Both the position numbers and the translations under genes were made by a program. This document shows positions 1 to 8,610 of a DNA stretch of 64,000 bases, piece by piece. Source of the DNA: Pseudomonas cedrina subsp. cedrina (GTDB taxonomy: Bacteria > Pseudomonadota > Gammaproteobacteria > Pseudomonadales > Pseudomonadaceae); assembly GCF_001983175.1 (NCBI RefSeq), contig NZ_MNPW01000004.1:124001-188000 (forward strand). The letters run 5' to 3'. Numbering within the stretch: the stretch's first letter is position 1; each line of letters starts with the position of its first letter. Below the pieces are notes generated by a model. The model saw only the letters and a program-made list of their open reading frames with translations. It searched no databases and was not told where the DNA came from.

Positions 1-1433
1 TCGTACTGGCGATCGCCCAGTGCCAGCACCGAGTAGTTCAGGCCCTTGAGCGACAGGTCCTGCCCGAGCACGCTGCGCTCAAAACCACGGGCGTTGTCCG
101 GGGCTTCGCCGTCGCCGAAGGTGCTGACCACAAACAGCGCATTTTCCGACTGGCGCAGGTCGTCCTGGCTGACGCTGCCCAAAGGCTGCACCTTCACCGG
201 CAAACCGGCCGCCTGCAATTGGCCGGCGGTCTGCCAGGCCAATTGCTCGGCAAAACCGCTCTGGCTGGCAAAACCGATCAGCCAGGCAGGGGCATCGCAG
301 GTGTGGGGCGTGAGGCCTTTACGCGCATCACGCACCTGGCGTTTTTTGCGCCGACGGTCCAGGTACAGCAACCAGCCGGTGATAAAGAACAAGGGCATCA
401 GCACCGAGCTGAGCGTGAGAATGATCCGCCCCGCGAGGCCAAAGTAACTGCCAGTGTGCAGCGCGTACACGCTGGTCAGCAGCCGGGAACCGAGTGACTT
501 GCTGGCATACCTGTCGTGGGCAGTGACCTCGCCGGTGGCCGGATCCAGATTGATCTGGTTCACGGCGCGATCATGGGGCGAATCTTTCAGCAGGTAGTAG
601 ACGGTGGCCGGTTGCCCGGCGACGGCTGGCATGCGGATGTTATAGGCGCTCAAGCCTGGGCCGGCGTTGCTGTAGATGCTGCTCCAGATCGCGTCGTAGT
701 TGGCCACTTGCGCCGCGCCCTCCGGCGTCGGGCCGCGCTTGCGCACCCGTTCGTTCTGTGGCGCGTCGGCGAGCAATCGGATCAGGCCCTGGCTGTACCA
801 ATCGTAGGACCAGGTCAGGCCGGTCAGTGCCGACAGCAGGTAGGCCAGCAGGCACCAGGTGCCGAACACCGAGTGCAGGTCCCAGTTGAAGCTGCGGCCC
901 TTCTTACGCCAGTCCACGGCCAACCAGGCTCGCCAACTCGCCACTTGGCGCGGCCAGCGCAGGTACAAGCCGGACAGACAGAAGAACACCAGGATCAGCG
1001 TGCAGGCGCCGGTGATCTGCCGGCCGGTTTCGCCCATGACCAGGAAACGATGAAACTGCAGGATAAACTCGAACAGGTCCTGGCCAACGACCTCGCCCAC
1101 GAAGTTGCCGGTGTAGGGGTCGAAGTAGCGCAACGGGGCGCGCGGCTCACCCGCCGCTGAGGTGAAGAGCACCCGCGCGGCGTTGCCGCTTTCGCTTTCC
1201 ACCCAGAGCCGTGAGACGGTCTGGCCTGCGCTGGCCTCCAGCTTGCGCACCAGTTCGGCAGGCGGCAGTACCCCGGCTTCGCGTTTCTCCACGCTCAGCA
1301 CGCTCGGGTTCAGCGCGCGCAGTATTTCATCCTGAAACGAGACCGCAGCCCCGGTGATCCCCATCAAGGCCAGCACCAGTCCGGCGGTAATGCCGAAGAA
1401 CCAGTGCAACTGGAACAGGGTTTTCTTCAACAC
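1..1433 (-). CDS. PepSY-TM / flavodoxin reductase-like membrane protein (partial)
   Basis: Probable inner-membrane electron-transfer protein, of the PepSY-TM plus sulfite-reductase-alpha-like type often found near siderophore uptake genes. Only the first 477 codons are in the window; family members run to roughly 850 residues, so the FAD/NADPH reductase part lies outside. The N-terminus ([18 protein letters not shown]) leads into a first membrane segment at about residues 10-32. A last visible membrane segment near residue 350 ends in a basic stretch, followed by a flavodoxin domain from about residue 380 (LIGFASQSG, then [12 protein letters not shown] and LALGDRQY, typical FMN-loop sequences). 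The GTG start is chosen because GACGAGG lies about ten bases upstream and no ATG fits. The partner and substrate (perhaps ferric siderophore reduction) are inferred, not shown. Confidence 0.82.
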   Translation of the reverse strand, partial: MLKKTLFQLHWFFGITAGLVLALMGITGAAVSFQDEILRALNPSVLSVEKREAGVLPPAELVRKLEASAGQTVSRLWVESESGNAARVLFTSAAGEPRAPLRYFDPYTGNFVGEVVGQDLFEFILQFHRFLVMGETGRQITGACTLILVFFCLSGLYLRWPRQVASWRAWLAVDWRKKGRSFNWDLHSVFGTWCLLAYLLSALTGLTWSYDWYSQGLIRLLADAPQNERVRKRGPTPEGAAQVANYDAIWSSIYSNAGPGLSAYNIRMPAVAGQPATVYYLLKDSPHDRAVNQINLDPATGEVTAHDRYASKSLGSRLLTSVYALHTGSYFGLAGRIILTLSSVLMPLFFITGWLLYLDRRRKKRQVRDARKGLTPHTCDAPAWLIGFASQSGFAEQLAWQTAGQLQAAGLPVKVQPLGSVSQDDLRQSENALFVVSTFGDGEAPDNARGFERSVLGQDLSLKGLNYSVLALGDRQY

Positions 1434-1518
1434 GTCTGACGGCCTCGTCTATCTGAATATGTAGGACAGGGCGCGCATTATGCCGTGCCTTGTCGAGAAA
1501 CATTCCTTTTAAGCACAA

Positions 1519-1546
1519 AAAAGCCCACGACAGGTCGTGGGCTTTT
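1519..1546 (-). terminator. Intrinsic terminator after speC
   Basis: A 12-bp perfect stem (AAAAGCCCACGA / TCGTGGGCTTTT) with a CAGG or complementary tetraloop lies 15 bp beyond the speC stop codon. The A/T arms give a U-tract in either direction, but only the minus-strand speC transcript reads into it. Confidence 0.85.
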
Positions 1547-1560
1547 GCTTGCCGTTGCGT

Positions 1561-2724
1561 TTATACGTAAAACGACTTCAACGGCGGAAAGCCATTGAAC
1601 TCAACCGCGCTGTAGCTGGTGGTGTACGCGCCGGTCGACAACCAGTACAAGCGGTCACCGATCGCCAGGTTCAGCGGCAGGCCGTACTTGTAGTTTTCGT
1701 ACATGATGTCGGCGCTGTCGCAGGTAGGACCGGCGATGACCACTTCTTCCATCTCGCCTTTCTTCTCGGTCCAGATCGGGAACTTGATGGCTTCGTCCAT
1801 GGTTTCGATCAGGCCGGAGAACTTGCCCACGTCCGTGTATACCCAACGCTCGACGGCAGTACGCGACTTGCGCGCCACCAGCACCACTTCGCTGACCAGG
1901 ATGCCGGCGTTGGCGATCAACGAACGGCCCGGCTCCAGGATGATTTCCGGCAGGTCGTCGCCGAAGTCTTCCTTGAGGAAACGGATGATCTCCTGGGCGT
2001 AGGTTTCCAGGCTGTTGGTACGGGTGATGTAGTTGGCCGGGAAGCCGCCGCCCATGTTGATCAGCTTGAGGTGGATGTTGTCTTCTTCCTTCAAGCGTTC
2101 GAAGATCACTTTGACCTTGGCGATCGCCGCGTCCCACACGCTGATGTCGCGCTGTTGCGAACCGACGTGGAACGAAATGCCATACGGCACCAGGCCCAGG
2201 TCACGGGCCAGGATCAGCAGGTCCATGGCCATGTCGGTCTGGCAGCCGAACTTGCGCGACAGCGGCCAGTCAGCCGTGGTCGAGCCTTCGGTGAGGATGC
2301 GCACATACACTTTCGAACCCGGCGCGGCCTTGGCGATGTTGCGCAGGTCGGCTTCGGAGTCGGTGGAGAACAGGCGCACGCCTTTCTCGTAGAAGTAGCG
2401 GATGTCCTTGGATTTCTTGATGGTGTTGCCGTAGCTGATACGGTCGGCGCTGACGCCACGGTCCATGACCTTGTCCAGCTCGTAGATCGAGGCGATGTCG
2501 AAGCTCGAACCCTTGTCTTTCAACAGGTCGATGATCTCGACGGCAGGGTTGGCCTTGACCGCGTAATAGACTTTGGCGAATTCGAAACCGGCGCGCAGGT
2601 CATCGTAGGCCTGGCTGATCATCGCGGTGTCGATCACCACGAACGGGGTTTCCTGTTTGTCGGCGAACGCCTTCATTTTGTCAAAGGTGGCGCGCGCGAA
2701 ATAATCTTCGACGTTGATCGACAT
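1561..2724 (-). CDS. speC: Ornithine decarboxylase (fold type III PLP enzyme)
   Basis: Cytosolic PLP enzyme that decarboxylates ornithine to putrescine, the entry to polyamine synthesis. The 387-residue product matches the length of the Pseudomonas/eukaryotic-type ornithine decarboxylase. The PLP lysine lies in YYAVKANP (K57), the glycine-rich phosphate loop in INMGGGFPANY, the phosphate-binding motif in ILEPGRSLIANAG, and the active-site cysteine from the other subunit in AGPTCDSAD. The frame stays open upstream to 2817, but the start at 2724 is preceded by AGGAG at good spacing and gives the expected N-terminus MSINVEDYF. It is a single-gene unit with its own terminator. A long leader with a second terminator precedes it and suggests attenuation. 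Related lysine decarboxylase activity cannot be excluded. Confidence 0.93.
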   Translation of the reverse strand: MSINVEDYFARATFDKMKAFADKQETPFVVIDTAMISQAYDDLRAGFEFAKVYYAVKANPAVEIIDLLKDKGSSFDIASIYELDKVMDRGVSADRISYGNTIKKSKDIRYFYEKGVRLFSTDSEADLRNIAKAAPGSKVYVRILTEGSTTADWPLSRKFGCQTDMAMDLLILARDLGLVPYGISFHVGSQQRDISVWDAAIAKVKVIFERLKEEDNIHLKLINMGGGFPANYITRTNSLETYAQEIIRFLKEDFGDDLPEIILEPGRSLIANAGILVSEVVLVARKSRTAVERWVYTDVGKFSGLIETMDEAIKFPIWTEKKGEMEEVVIAGPTCDSADIMYENYKYGLPLNLAIGDRLYWLSTGAYTTSYSAVEFNGFPPLKSFYV

Positions 2725-2755
2725 GCTGGAGACTCCTAAGGGCAAACTGGATTGA

Positions 2756-2911
2756 TCAATGGGTGCAAATGAACGTCCTCCGTATCCCCACTTTGGTTCG
2801 CCTACTTCCCAAGGCATGTCGCCGAAAGCAAAAAGGCCATGGGAATGACTGCTTCCCTTGGCCTTGCTGTCTCGTCGTCAGTACTTGAGCCGGATGGATC
2901 GTTTCCAGCAT
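2756..2911 (-). CDS. Possible 51-codon leader ORF upstream of speC
   Basis: An open frame starting MLETIHPAQV lies in the speC leader, starts only about nine nucleotides after the predicted transcription start and ends 31 bp before the speC start codon. The leader terminator lies wholly inside it, so ribosome position could decide which RNA structure forms. No convincing Shine-Dalgarno sequence precedes the ATG, and the peptide resembles nothing I recognise. It is listed because of its position, not because coding is proven; chance is the main alternative. Confidence 0.2.
   Translation of the reverse strand: MLETIHPAQVLTTRQQGQGKQSFPWPFCFRRHALGSRRTKVGIRRTFICTH
2830..2865 (-). terminator. Terminator hairpin inside the speC leader (candidate attenuator)
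   Basis: On the minus strand a 13-bp stem with one mismatch (AAGGCCAAGGGAA / TTCCCATGGCCTT, 7-nt loop) is followed directly by five U residues. It lies about 105 bases upstream of speC and about 55-90 nt into the predicted transcript. A downstream CCTTGGGAA (2811-2819) can pair with either arm, which is compatible with alternative folding. Confidence 0.6.
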
Positions 2912-2926
2912 GGACGTTCGGCGCGA

Positions 2927-2955
2927 ACTTTAGGGCTTGATGGGCGTGGGATCAA
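2927..2955 (-). promoter_or_regulatory. Putative sigma-70 promoter of speC
   Basis: On the minus strand TTGATC (2955-2950) and TAAAGT (2932-2927) are separated by 17 bp. They match four of six consensus bases each. Transcription would begin near 2920, about 197 nt upstream of the speC start codon. Confidence 0.45.
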
Positions 2956-3078
2956 CTAAAAATGTCGCGTTTTTGCACGCGTTCGTCGCGCGACCGCGTG
3001 CAGCTACTTATGTAACCGACCGGTGTGACGGAATGATGTTCCCCGGGCGGGGCAAATCAGGAGGGTTTGCGCTGGCTT

Positions 3079-3166
3079 CATCGCAGGCAAGCCAGCCCCC
3101 ACAGGGGAATGCATTCCAACAGCTAAATGCACTCCAGGGTGGGAGCCGGGCTTGCCCGCGATAGCG
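3079..3166. repeat. REPIN (inverted REP pair)
   Basis: Two REP sequences in inverted orientation: CATCGCAGGCAAGCCAGC on the left and GGCTTGCCCGCGATAG on the right, about 36 bp apart. It sits between the 3' end of opuCA and the speC promoter region. The rest of the 2956-3171 gap shows nothing else I can support. Confidence 0.85.
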
Positions 3167-3171
3167 GTCTA

Positions 3172-4329
3172 TCAGGCCTGTGCAGTCTCGGCAGGCGAAA
3201 CAATACTGGTCTTGCCCCCGCGCGACTTACCGGAACTCAGGTACTCGGCAATCGATTCCTGTGTGACTTCCCCGAGGAACACCCGCTCCGCATCCATCAC
3301 CGGCAACCACGAACGGTTGAATTCATACATGCGCGACAGCAGGATGCGCAAATGCTCGTCATACGCCGCCGTGGCGTTGAACTCGCGCAGGTACTGGCCG
3401 CACGTACCGGTCTGACGGTGCAGATCGCGACGTCGTACGTAACCCAGCGCCTTGTTCTCGGCACAGGTGACCACCACGTAGCGACGGTCCAGTTCGTCCA
3501 TCAGTTCCAGCGCTTCGGCCACCGGGGTTTCCGGGCTCACCGACGGCGCGTTGTCCGCCGCGTCTTCGGCCTTCACCAGCAGCAGGCGCTTGAGCGTGCT
3601 GTCCTGGCCCACGAAGTTGCTGACGAATTCATCGGCCGGGTGCGCCAGCAGGGTGTCCGGATGATCGATCTGCAGCAGCTTGCCGGCGCGGAAGATCGCG
3701 ATCTTGTCGCCCAGCTTGATGGCTTCGTCTATGTCGTGGCTGACCATGATCACGGTCTTGTTCAGCGCGCGTTGCATCTCGAAGAACTCGTTCTGGATCA
3801 TCTCGCGGTTGATCGGGTCGACCGCGCCGAACGGTTCGTCCATCAGCAGCAGCGGTGCATCCGCCGCCAGCGCACGGATCACGCCGATCCGCTGTTGCTG
3901 GCCGCCGGACAGTTCACGCGGATAGCGATGCAGGTACTGCTTGGGTTCCAGCTTGATCATGCTCATCAACTCACGGGCGCGGTCGTGGCATTTCTGCTTG
4001 TCCCAGCCCAGCAGCTTGGGCACGACCACGATGTTTTCTTCGATGGTCATGTTGGGGAACAGGCCGATCTGCTGGATCACATAGCCGATGTTACGACGCA
4101 GGGTCACTTCGTCGAGGTCGGTGGTGTCTTCGCCGTTGATCAGGATCTTGCCCGAGGTCGGCTTGATCAGGCGGTTGATCATTTTCAGCGTGGTGCTCTT
4201 GCCGCAGCCCGAAGGCCCCAGGAATACGCAAATTTCGCCTTCGTTGACGGTCAGGCTTACGTCGTTGACGGCGGACACAGTCTTGCCGTTGCTTTGAAAC
4301 GTCTTGGTCAGGTTTTGAAGTTCGATCAT
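3172..4329 (-). CDS. opuCA: Osmoprotectant ABC transporter, ATP-binding subunit with CBS domains
   Basis: ATPase of an OpuC-type importer for glycine betaine, choline or carnitine. The 385 residues carry Walker A (GPSGCGKST, about residue 36), the signature LSGGQQQR (about 137) and Walker B (LLLMDEPF), then a C-terminal tandem CBS region (from about 270) that in this family senses ionic strength. An upstream in-frame ATG exists at 4368, but MIELQNLTKTF at 4329 is the family start and overlaps the opuCB stop as ATGA, indicating translational coupling. It is the last gene of opuCD-CC-CB-CA. The layout matches the opuC operon known from Pseudomonas syringae. Substrate choice within quaternary ammonium compounds cannot be read from the sequence. 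Confidence 0.93.
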   Translation of the reverse strand: MIELQNLTKTFQSNGKTVSAVNDVSLTVNEGEICVFLGPSGCGKSTTLKMINRLIKPTSGKILINGEDTTDLDEVTLRRNIGYVIQQIGLFPNMTIEENIVVVPKLLGWDKQKCHDRARELMSMIKLEPKQYLHRYPRELSGGQQQRIGVIRALAADAPLLLMDEPFGAVDPINREMIQNEFFEMQRALNKTVIMVSHDIDEAIKLGDKIAIFRAGKLLQIDHPDTLLAHPADEFVSNFVGQDSTLKRLLLVKAEDAADNAPSVSPETPVAEALELMDELDRRYVVVTCAENKALGYVRRRDLHRQTGTCGQYLREFNATAAYDEHLRILLSRMYEFNRSWLPVMDAERVFLGEVTQESIAEYLSSGKSRGGKTSIVSPAETAQA

Positions 4330-4979
4330 TTGAGCAATCCTTTTGGAGTCAGCGAGCGTTGCAGCCATTGCAAGAGCAGGTCGGCGAAGATGGCCAGGAG
4401 ACTGACCAGCACGGCGCCGACGATCAGCATCGACATGTCGCTGCGGCTGATGGAAGCCAGAATAAGTGCACCCAGGCCACCGGCGCCGATGGTGGCGGCG
4501 ATGGTCATCACACCAATGTTCATCACCACGGCGGTACGTACGCCGGCAAGGATCACCGGCACCGCAATCGGCAGCTCGACCATGCGCAGGCGCTGGCCGA
4601 AGGTCATGCCGATGCCTTTGGCGGCTTCGCGAATACCCGGTTCCACGCCGGTGAGGGCCAGGTAGGTGTTACGCATGATCGGCAACAGGGAGTAGAGGAA
4701 CACGGCGGTGATCGCCGGCATCGGCCCCAGGCCCTGGCCGAACTTTGAGTAGAACGGCAACAGCAGGCCGAACAGGGCGATGGAGGGTACGGTCAGCAAC
4801 ACCGTGGCGCTGGCTTGCAGCGGGCCGGCCAAGGTCGGGAAGCGGGTCATCAGCACGCCCAGGGGCACGCCTGCGAGGATTGCCAGGATGACCGCAATGC
4901 CGACCAGCGTAATGTGCTGCCAGGTCAGGTGCAGGACTTGGGCCCAATCAAGATGGGAAAAGGCGTTCAGAAATTCCAT
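4326..4979 (-). CDS. opuCB: Osmoprotectant ABC transporter permease
   Basis: Inner-membrane permease of 217 residues with about six membrane segments, pairing with opuCD to form the channel of the OpuC importer. The BPD_transp_1 coupling loop is visible (GVEPGIREAAKGIGMTFGQRL), with the EAA-type sequence that contacts the ATPase. It ends in a 4-bp overlap with opuCA and begins 11 bp after opuCC, so the genes are cotranscribed. The start at 4979 is preceded by AAGAGGAAAAG. Confidence 0.93.
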   Translation of the reverse strand: MEFLNAFSHLDWAQVLHLTWQHITLVGIAVILAILAGVPLGVLMTRFPTLAGPLQASATVLLTVPSIALFGLLLPFYSKFGQGLGPMPAITAVFLYSLLPIMRNTYLALTGVEPGIREAAKGIGMTFGQRLRMVELPIAVPVILAGVRTAVVMNIGVMTIAATIGAGGLGALILASISRSDMSMLIVGAVLVSLLAIFADLLLQWLQRSLTPKGLLK

Positions 4980-4990
4980 GTCTTTTCCTC

Positions 4991-5887
4991 TTATTGATTG
5001 ATCGGATGCTGGCGCAGGAAATCGGCGGCAACAGCGGACGGGCTTTCATGGTTGACGTCGACCCGCGCATTCAGCTCGCGCATGGTGTTGTCGTCGAACA
5101 GATCGGCCAGCGGCTTGAGTTCAGCCGCCAGTTGCGGATGCTGGTCGAGATAGGCCTGGCGGATCACCGGCGCGGCGGTGTAGTCCGGGAAGTAGTGCTT
5201 GTCGTCTTCCAGCAGCTTCAGTTTGAAGGCGTTGAGGCGACCGTCGGTGGTGTAGACCAGGCCGGCAAACACCTGGCCGTTACGCAGCGCGGTGTAAACC
5301 AGCCCCGCGTCCATCTGCCGGGTGTTCTTGCGGGTCAGATTCATGTCGTACAGCTTGACCATGCCGCCCATGCCGTCGGAACGGTTGGCGAACTCGGTGT
5401 CCAGGGCGACCAGGCGCGTGCCCTTGGTTTTTTCCGCCAGGGCTTGGGTCAGGTCGCTGATGCTGTTGATGTGCGGGAATTCCTTGGCGACGTTATCGGG
5501 CAAGGCCAGGGCGTAGGTGTTGCTGAAGCGCGACGGCGAGAGCCAGACCAGGCCTTTTTTCGCGTCGATTTCTTTAACCCGTGCGTAGGACTGTTCGCTG
5601 TCGAGTTTCTCGTCGATATGGTTGTAGGCCACCAGAGAAACCCCGGTGTATTCCCAGAGCAGGTCCAATTGCCCGCTTTCCTGGGCGCTACGCGCCAGGT
5701 TGCTGCCCAGGCCGCCGGTTATCTGGGCGTCATAGCCCTTGGTGCGCAGGTACTGGGACGTGATCTCGGCGAGCAGGGTCTGTTCGGTGAACACCCGCGC
5801 GCCGATGCGGATCACCGGTTTTTCAGCGGCCTGCGCGATGCCTGCAAACAGCAGGACGCAGCCTAATATCAAGCTTAGCTTTTTCAT
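4991..5887 (-). CDS. opuCC: Osmoprotectant ABC transporter, substrate-binding protein
   Basis: Periplasmic binding protein of the OpuC system (298 residues). The N-terminus is a clear Sec signal peptide (MKKLSLILGCVLLFAGIAQA, cleavage before AEKPV). The OpuAC fold follows, with RIGARVFTEQTLLAEI and the LLWEYTGVSLVAY segment, which in this family supplies aromatic residues for binding the trimethylammonium group. An in-frame ATG at 5917 is upstream, but the start at 5887 has AGGAATT before it and begins the signal peptide. It lies between the two permease genes, as in other opuC operons. Confidence 0.92.
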   Translation of the reverse strand: MKKLSLILGCVLLFAGIAQAAEKPVIRIGARVFTEQTLLAEITSQYLRTKGYDAQITGGLGSNLARSAQESGQLDLLWEYTGVSLVAYNHIDEKLDSEQSYARVKEIDAKKGLVWLSPSRFSNTYALALPDNVAKEFPHINSISDLTQALAEKTKGTRLVALDTEFANRSDGMGGMVKLYDMNLTRKNTRQMDAGLVYTALRNGQVFAGLVYTTDGRLNAFKLKLLEDDKHYFPDYTAAPVIRQAYLDQHPQLAAELKPLADLFDDNTMRELNARVDVNHESPSAVAADFLRQHPINQ

Positions 5888-5906
5888 GTGAATTCCTATG
5901 CAGGCC

Positions 5907-6623
5907 TTAAGACGCACGCAACCCGCGTTCCAGCCAGAGGCGGCTGGCCAGGGTCACCAGGCCGTCAAGCAACAAGGCGAGCAGCGCGGTGCACGCGGCG
6001 CCGAGCAGCAATTGCGGCTGGTTGTTCAGGGCGATGCCGGGGAAGATCAGGCTGCCCAGGCTGTTGGCGCCAATCAGGAACGCCAGCGGTGCGGTACCGA
6101 CGTTGATCGCCAGGGCCACGCGCACGCCACCGATGATGATCGGCACGGCGTTGGGCAGTTCCACGCGCAACAGCACCTGGCGCGGCGTCATGCCGATGCC
6201 GGTGGCGGCTTCTTTCAGGGAACCCTGGACGTTTTTCAGGCCTTCGTAGGTGTTACGCACGATGGGCAGGAGGGAAGCGAGGAACAGCGCGAAGATCGCC
6301 GGGCCGCTGCCGATGCCGAGGACACCGAGGGCGATGGCCAGTACGGCCAGGGGAGGAATGGTGTTGCCGATGTTGAAGATCTGCATGAAGCGTTCTGCGC
6401 GCCCGACCATGTTCGGCCGGCTGAGCAGGATACCGGCGGGGATACCCACAACGAGGGCCGCCAGCATGGAGACAAGAACCAGGATCAGATGAGCTTGCAG
6501 GTAAAACACTAAATCGTCGCGGTACAGTTCGATCGTATTGATGCCGATCCAGTGGACCAGCAGGGCCAGGAGCGCGACGACAACCGCGCCTCCCATAAGC
6601 CCTTTGCCATAGCGAATAGCCAC
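5907..6623 (-). CDS. opuCD: Osmoprotectant ABC transporter permease
   Basis: Second inner-membrane permease of OpuC and the first gene of the operon. I choose the GTG start at 6623 because AAAGGAG sits at ideal spacing; the product is then 238 residues. The frame stays open to an ATG at 6677 that would add an unlikely hydrophilic extension. The coupling-loop sequence NVQGSLKEAATGIGMTPRQ is plain, and about six membrane segments are present. It runs divergently from prfC across a 332-bp gap. Confidence 0.92.
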   Translation of the reverse strand: MAIRYGKGLMGGAVVVALLALLVHWIGINTIELYRDDLVFYLQAHLILVLVSMLAALVVGIPAGILLSRPNMVGRAERFMQIFNIGNTIPPLAVLAIALGVLGIGSGPAIFALFLASLLPIVRNTYEGLKNVQGSLKEAATGIGMTPRQVLLRVELPNAVPIIIGGVRVALAINVGTAPLAFLIGANSLGSLIFPGIALNNQPQLLLGAACTALLALLLDGLVTLASRLWLERGLRAS

Positions 6624-6955
6624 AGGCGGACTCCTTTTTTCTTCTGTCGACGAACACATTCCCGCGTGGCATGCCATGGCTGGCTGTCAGCGGAATATGG
6701 TCGCGAAATGCAGCTCGCCAATGCCGTCAAAAGCGGCATGAGTTCGAGCCATAAGCGCTGCCCCGTCAGGCTAACTTGCTGATTTTTCAGCCCCTGTTAC
6801 GAGTGCGTTGGCAGGGGAATGGACGTCTCCACCTTTTAAAAGGTTCCACACTTGGCCGCATTTAGCCACCCCCAAACGGGTGAACGGTGGTCCGGCACGC
6901 CCGGTTTGCGCTATACTCGCCGCCCTTTTTTGACTCACCTGCCAGGCGATTTCCC
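6624..6955. promoter_or_regulatory. opuC-prfC divergent intergenic region with a 14-bp palindrome
   Basis: No gene is visible here. A perfect palindrome ACCTTTTAAAAGGT lies at 6831-6844 and is a candidate operator. A TATACT hexamer at 6912-6917 fits a prfC -10 box, though no good -35 box precedes it. The opuC promoter must also lie here and is expected to respond to osmolarity, but I cannot place it. Confidence 0.4.
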
Positions 6956-8539
6956 ATGACCCACCAGGCCGCCGAAGTCGCGAAACGCCGCACTTTCGCC
7001 ATTATTTCCCACCCCGATGCCGGTAAAACCACCATCACCGAGAAGCTGTTGCTGATGGGCAAGGCGATCGCGGTGGCCGGCACGGTGAAGTCGCGCAAAT
7101 CCGACCGCCATGCCACCTCCGACTGGATGGAGATGGAAAAACAACGGGGTATTTCCATTACCACGTCGGTCATGCAATTCCCGTATCGCGACCACATGGT
7201 CAACCTGCTCGACACCCCGGGCCACGAAGACTTCTCCGAAGACACCTACCGCACCCTGACCGCGGTGGACTCGGCGCTGATGGTTCTGGACGGCGGTAAA
7301 GGCGTCGAGCCACGCACCATCGCGTTGATGGACGTGTGCCGGCTGCGTGACACGCCCATCGTCAGCTTCATCAACAAACTCGACCGCGACATCCGCGACC
7401 CGATCGAGCTGCTGGATGAAATCGAAGCCGTCCTGAAGATCAAGGCCGCGCCGATCACCTGGCCGATCGGTTGCTACCGCGACTTCAAGGGCGTGTACCA
7501 CCTGGCCGACGACTACATCATTGTCTACACCGCCGGCCATGGCCACGAACGCACCGATGTGAAAATCATCGAAAAGCTCGACTCCGACGAAGCCCGCGCC
7601 CACCTGGGTGACGAGTACGACCGCTTCGTCGACCAGTTGGAACTGGTGCAGGGTGCCTGCCATGAATTCAATCAGCAGGAGTTCCTCGACGGTCAACTGA
7701 CCCCGGTGTTCTTCGGCACTGCATTGGGCAACTTCGGCGTCGACCACGTGCTCGACGCCGTGGTGGATTGGGCACCCAAACCCTTGGCCCGTGTGGCCAA
7801 CGAGCGCACCGTCGAGCCGATTGAAGAGAAGTTCACCGGTTTCGTGTTCAAGATCCAGGCGAACATGGACCCCAAGCACCGCGACCGCATCGCCTTCATG
7901 CGCATCTGCTCCGGCCGCTACGAAAAAGGCATGAAGATGCGCCACGTGCGCACCGGCAAGGACGTGCGCATCGGCGACGCCCTGACGTTCTTCTCCTCCG
8001 AGCGTGAACAGCTCGAAGAGGCCTACGCCGGTGACATCATCGGCCTGCACAACCACGGCACCATCCAGATCGGCGACACCTTCACCGAAGGCGAAGCGCT
8101 GGGCTTCACCGGTATCCCGCACTTTGCCCCGGAACTGTTCCGCCGCGTACGCCTGCGCGACCCGCTCAAGTCCAAGCAACTGCGCCAAGGCTTGCAGCAG
8201 TTGGCGGAAGAGGGCGCCACCCAGGTGTTCTTCCCCGAACGCAGCAACGACATCATCCTCGGCGCCGTCGGTGTGCTGCAGTTCGATGTGGTCGCCAGCC
8301 GTTTGAAAGAGGAATACAAGGTCGAATGCTCCTACGAGCCCATCACCGTGTACTCCGCGCGCTGGATCGACTGCAGCGATAAGAAGAAGCTCGAAGAGTT
8401 TTCCAACAAGGCCGTGGAAAACCTGGCGATCGACGGCGGTGGGCACTTGACCTACCTGGCGCCGACGCGGGTCAACCTGGCGTTGATGGAAGAGCGTTGG
8501 CCGGATGTGAAATTCCGCGCGACGCGTGAGCATCACTAA
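6956..8539 (+). CDS. prfC: Peptide chain release factor 3
   Basis: Cytosolic translational GTPase that removes RF1/RF2 from the ribosome after termination. The 527 residues match the usual length. G1 is SHPDAGKTT (residues 18-26), G3 DTPGHEDF, and G4 NKLDRD; the RF3-specific C-terminal domain follows. The frame is open from 6887, but [14 protein letters not shown] at 6956 is the conserved start. It is a single-gene unit ended by a strong terminator. Confidence 0.97.
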   Translation: MTHQAAEVAKRRTFAIISHPDAGKTTITEKLLLMGKAIAVAGTVKSRKSDRHATSDWMEMEKQRGISITTSVMQFPYRDHMVNLLDTPGHEDFSEDTYRTLTAVDSALMVLDGGKGVEPRTIALMDVCRLRDTPIVSFINKLDRDIRDPIELLDEIEAVLKIKAAPITWPIGCYRDFKGVYHLADDYIIVYTAGHGHERTDVKIIEKLDSDEARAHLGDEYDRFVDQLELVQGACHEFNQQEFLDGQLTPVFFGTALGNFGVDHVLDAVVDWAPKPLARVANERTVEPIEEKFTGFVFKIQANMDPKHRDRIAFMRICSGRYEKGMKMRHVRTGKDVRIGDALTFFSSEREQLEEAYAGDIIGLHNHGTIQIGDTFTEGEALGFTGIPHFAPELFRRVRLRDPLKSKQLRQGLQQLAEEGATQVFFPERSNDIILGAVGVLQFDVVASRLKEEYKVECSYEPITVYSARWIDCSDKKKLEEFSNKAVENLAIDGGGHLTYLAPTRVNLALMEERWPDVKFRATREHH

Positions 8540-8559
8540 GGTCTGAGCGATATATGAGA

Positions 8560-8589
8560 GGGCGAAGCTGTGATGGCTTCGCCCTTTTT
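8560..8589 (+). terminator. Intrinsic terminator of prfC
   Basis: The stem GGGCGAAGC / GCTTCGCCC (9 bp, loop TGTGATG) is followed by TTTTTC, 20 bp after the prfC stop codon. Confidence 0.9.
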
Positions 8590-8610
8590 CATGGGCGCGC
8601 CTCGGTCAGT

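Noticed and set aside
1537..2739. 400-residue plus-strand frame opposite speC
   Set aside because: Shadow of ornithine decarboxylase; starts inside the speC terminator.
2937..3164. 75-codon plus-strand frame between speC and opuCA
   Set aside because: It runs through a REPIN arm and the speC promoter and shows no ribosome site or recognisable product.
3127..4665. 512-residue plus-strand frame over opuCA/opuCB
   Set aside because: It runs opposite two unmistakable ABC transporter genes, begins inside a REPIN, and its composition (His-, Gln- and Arg-rich) is that of a shadow frame.
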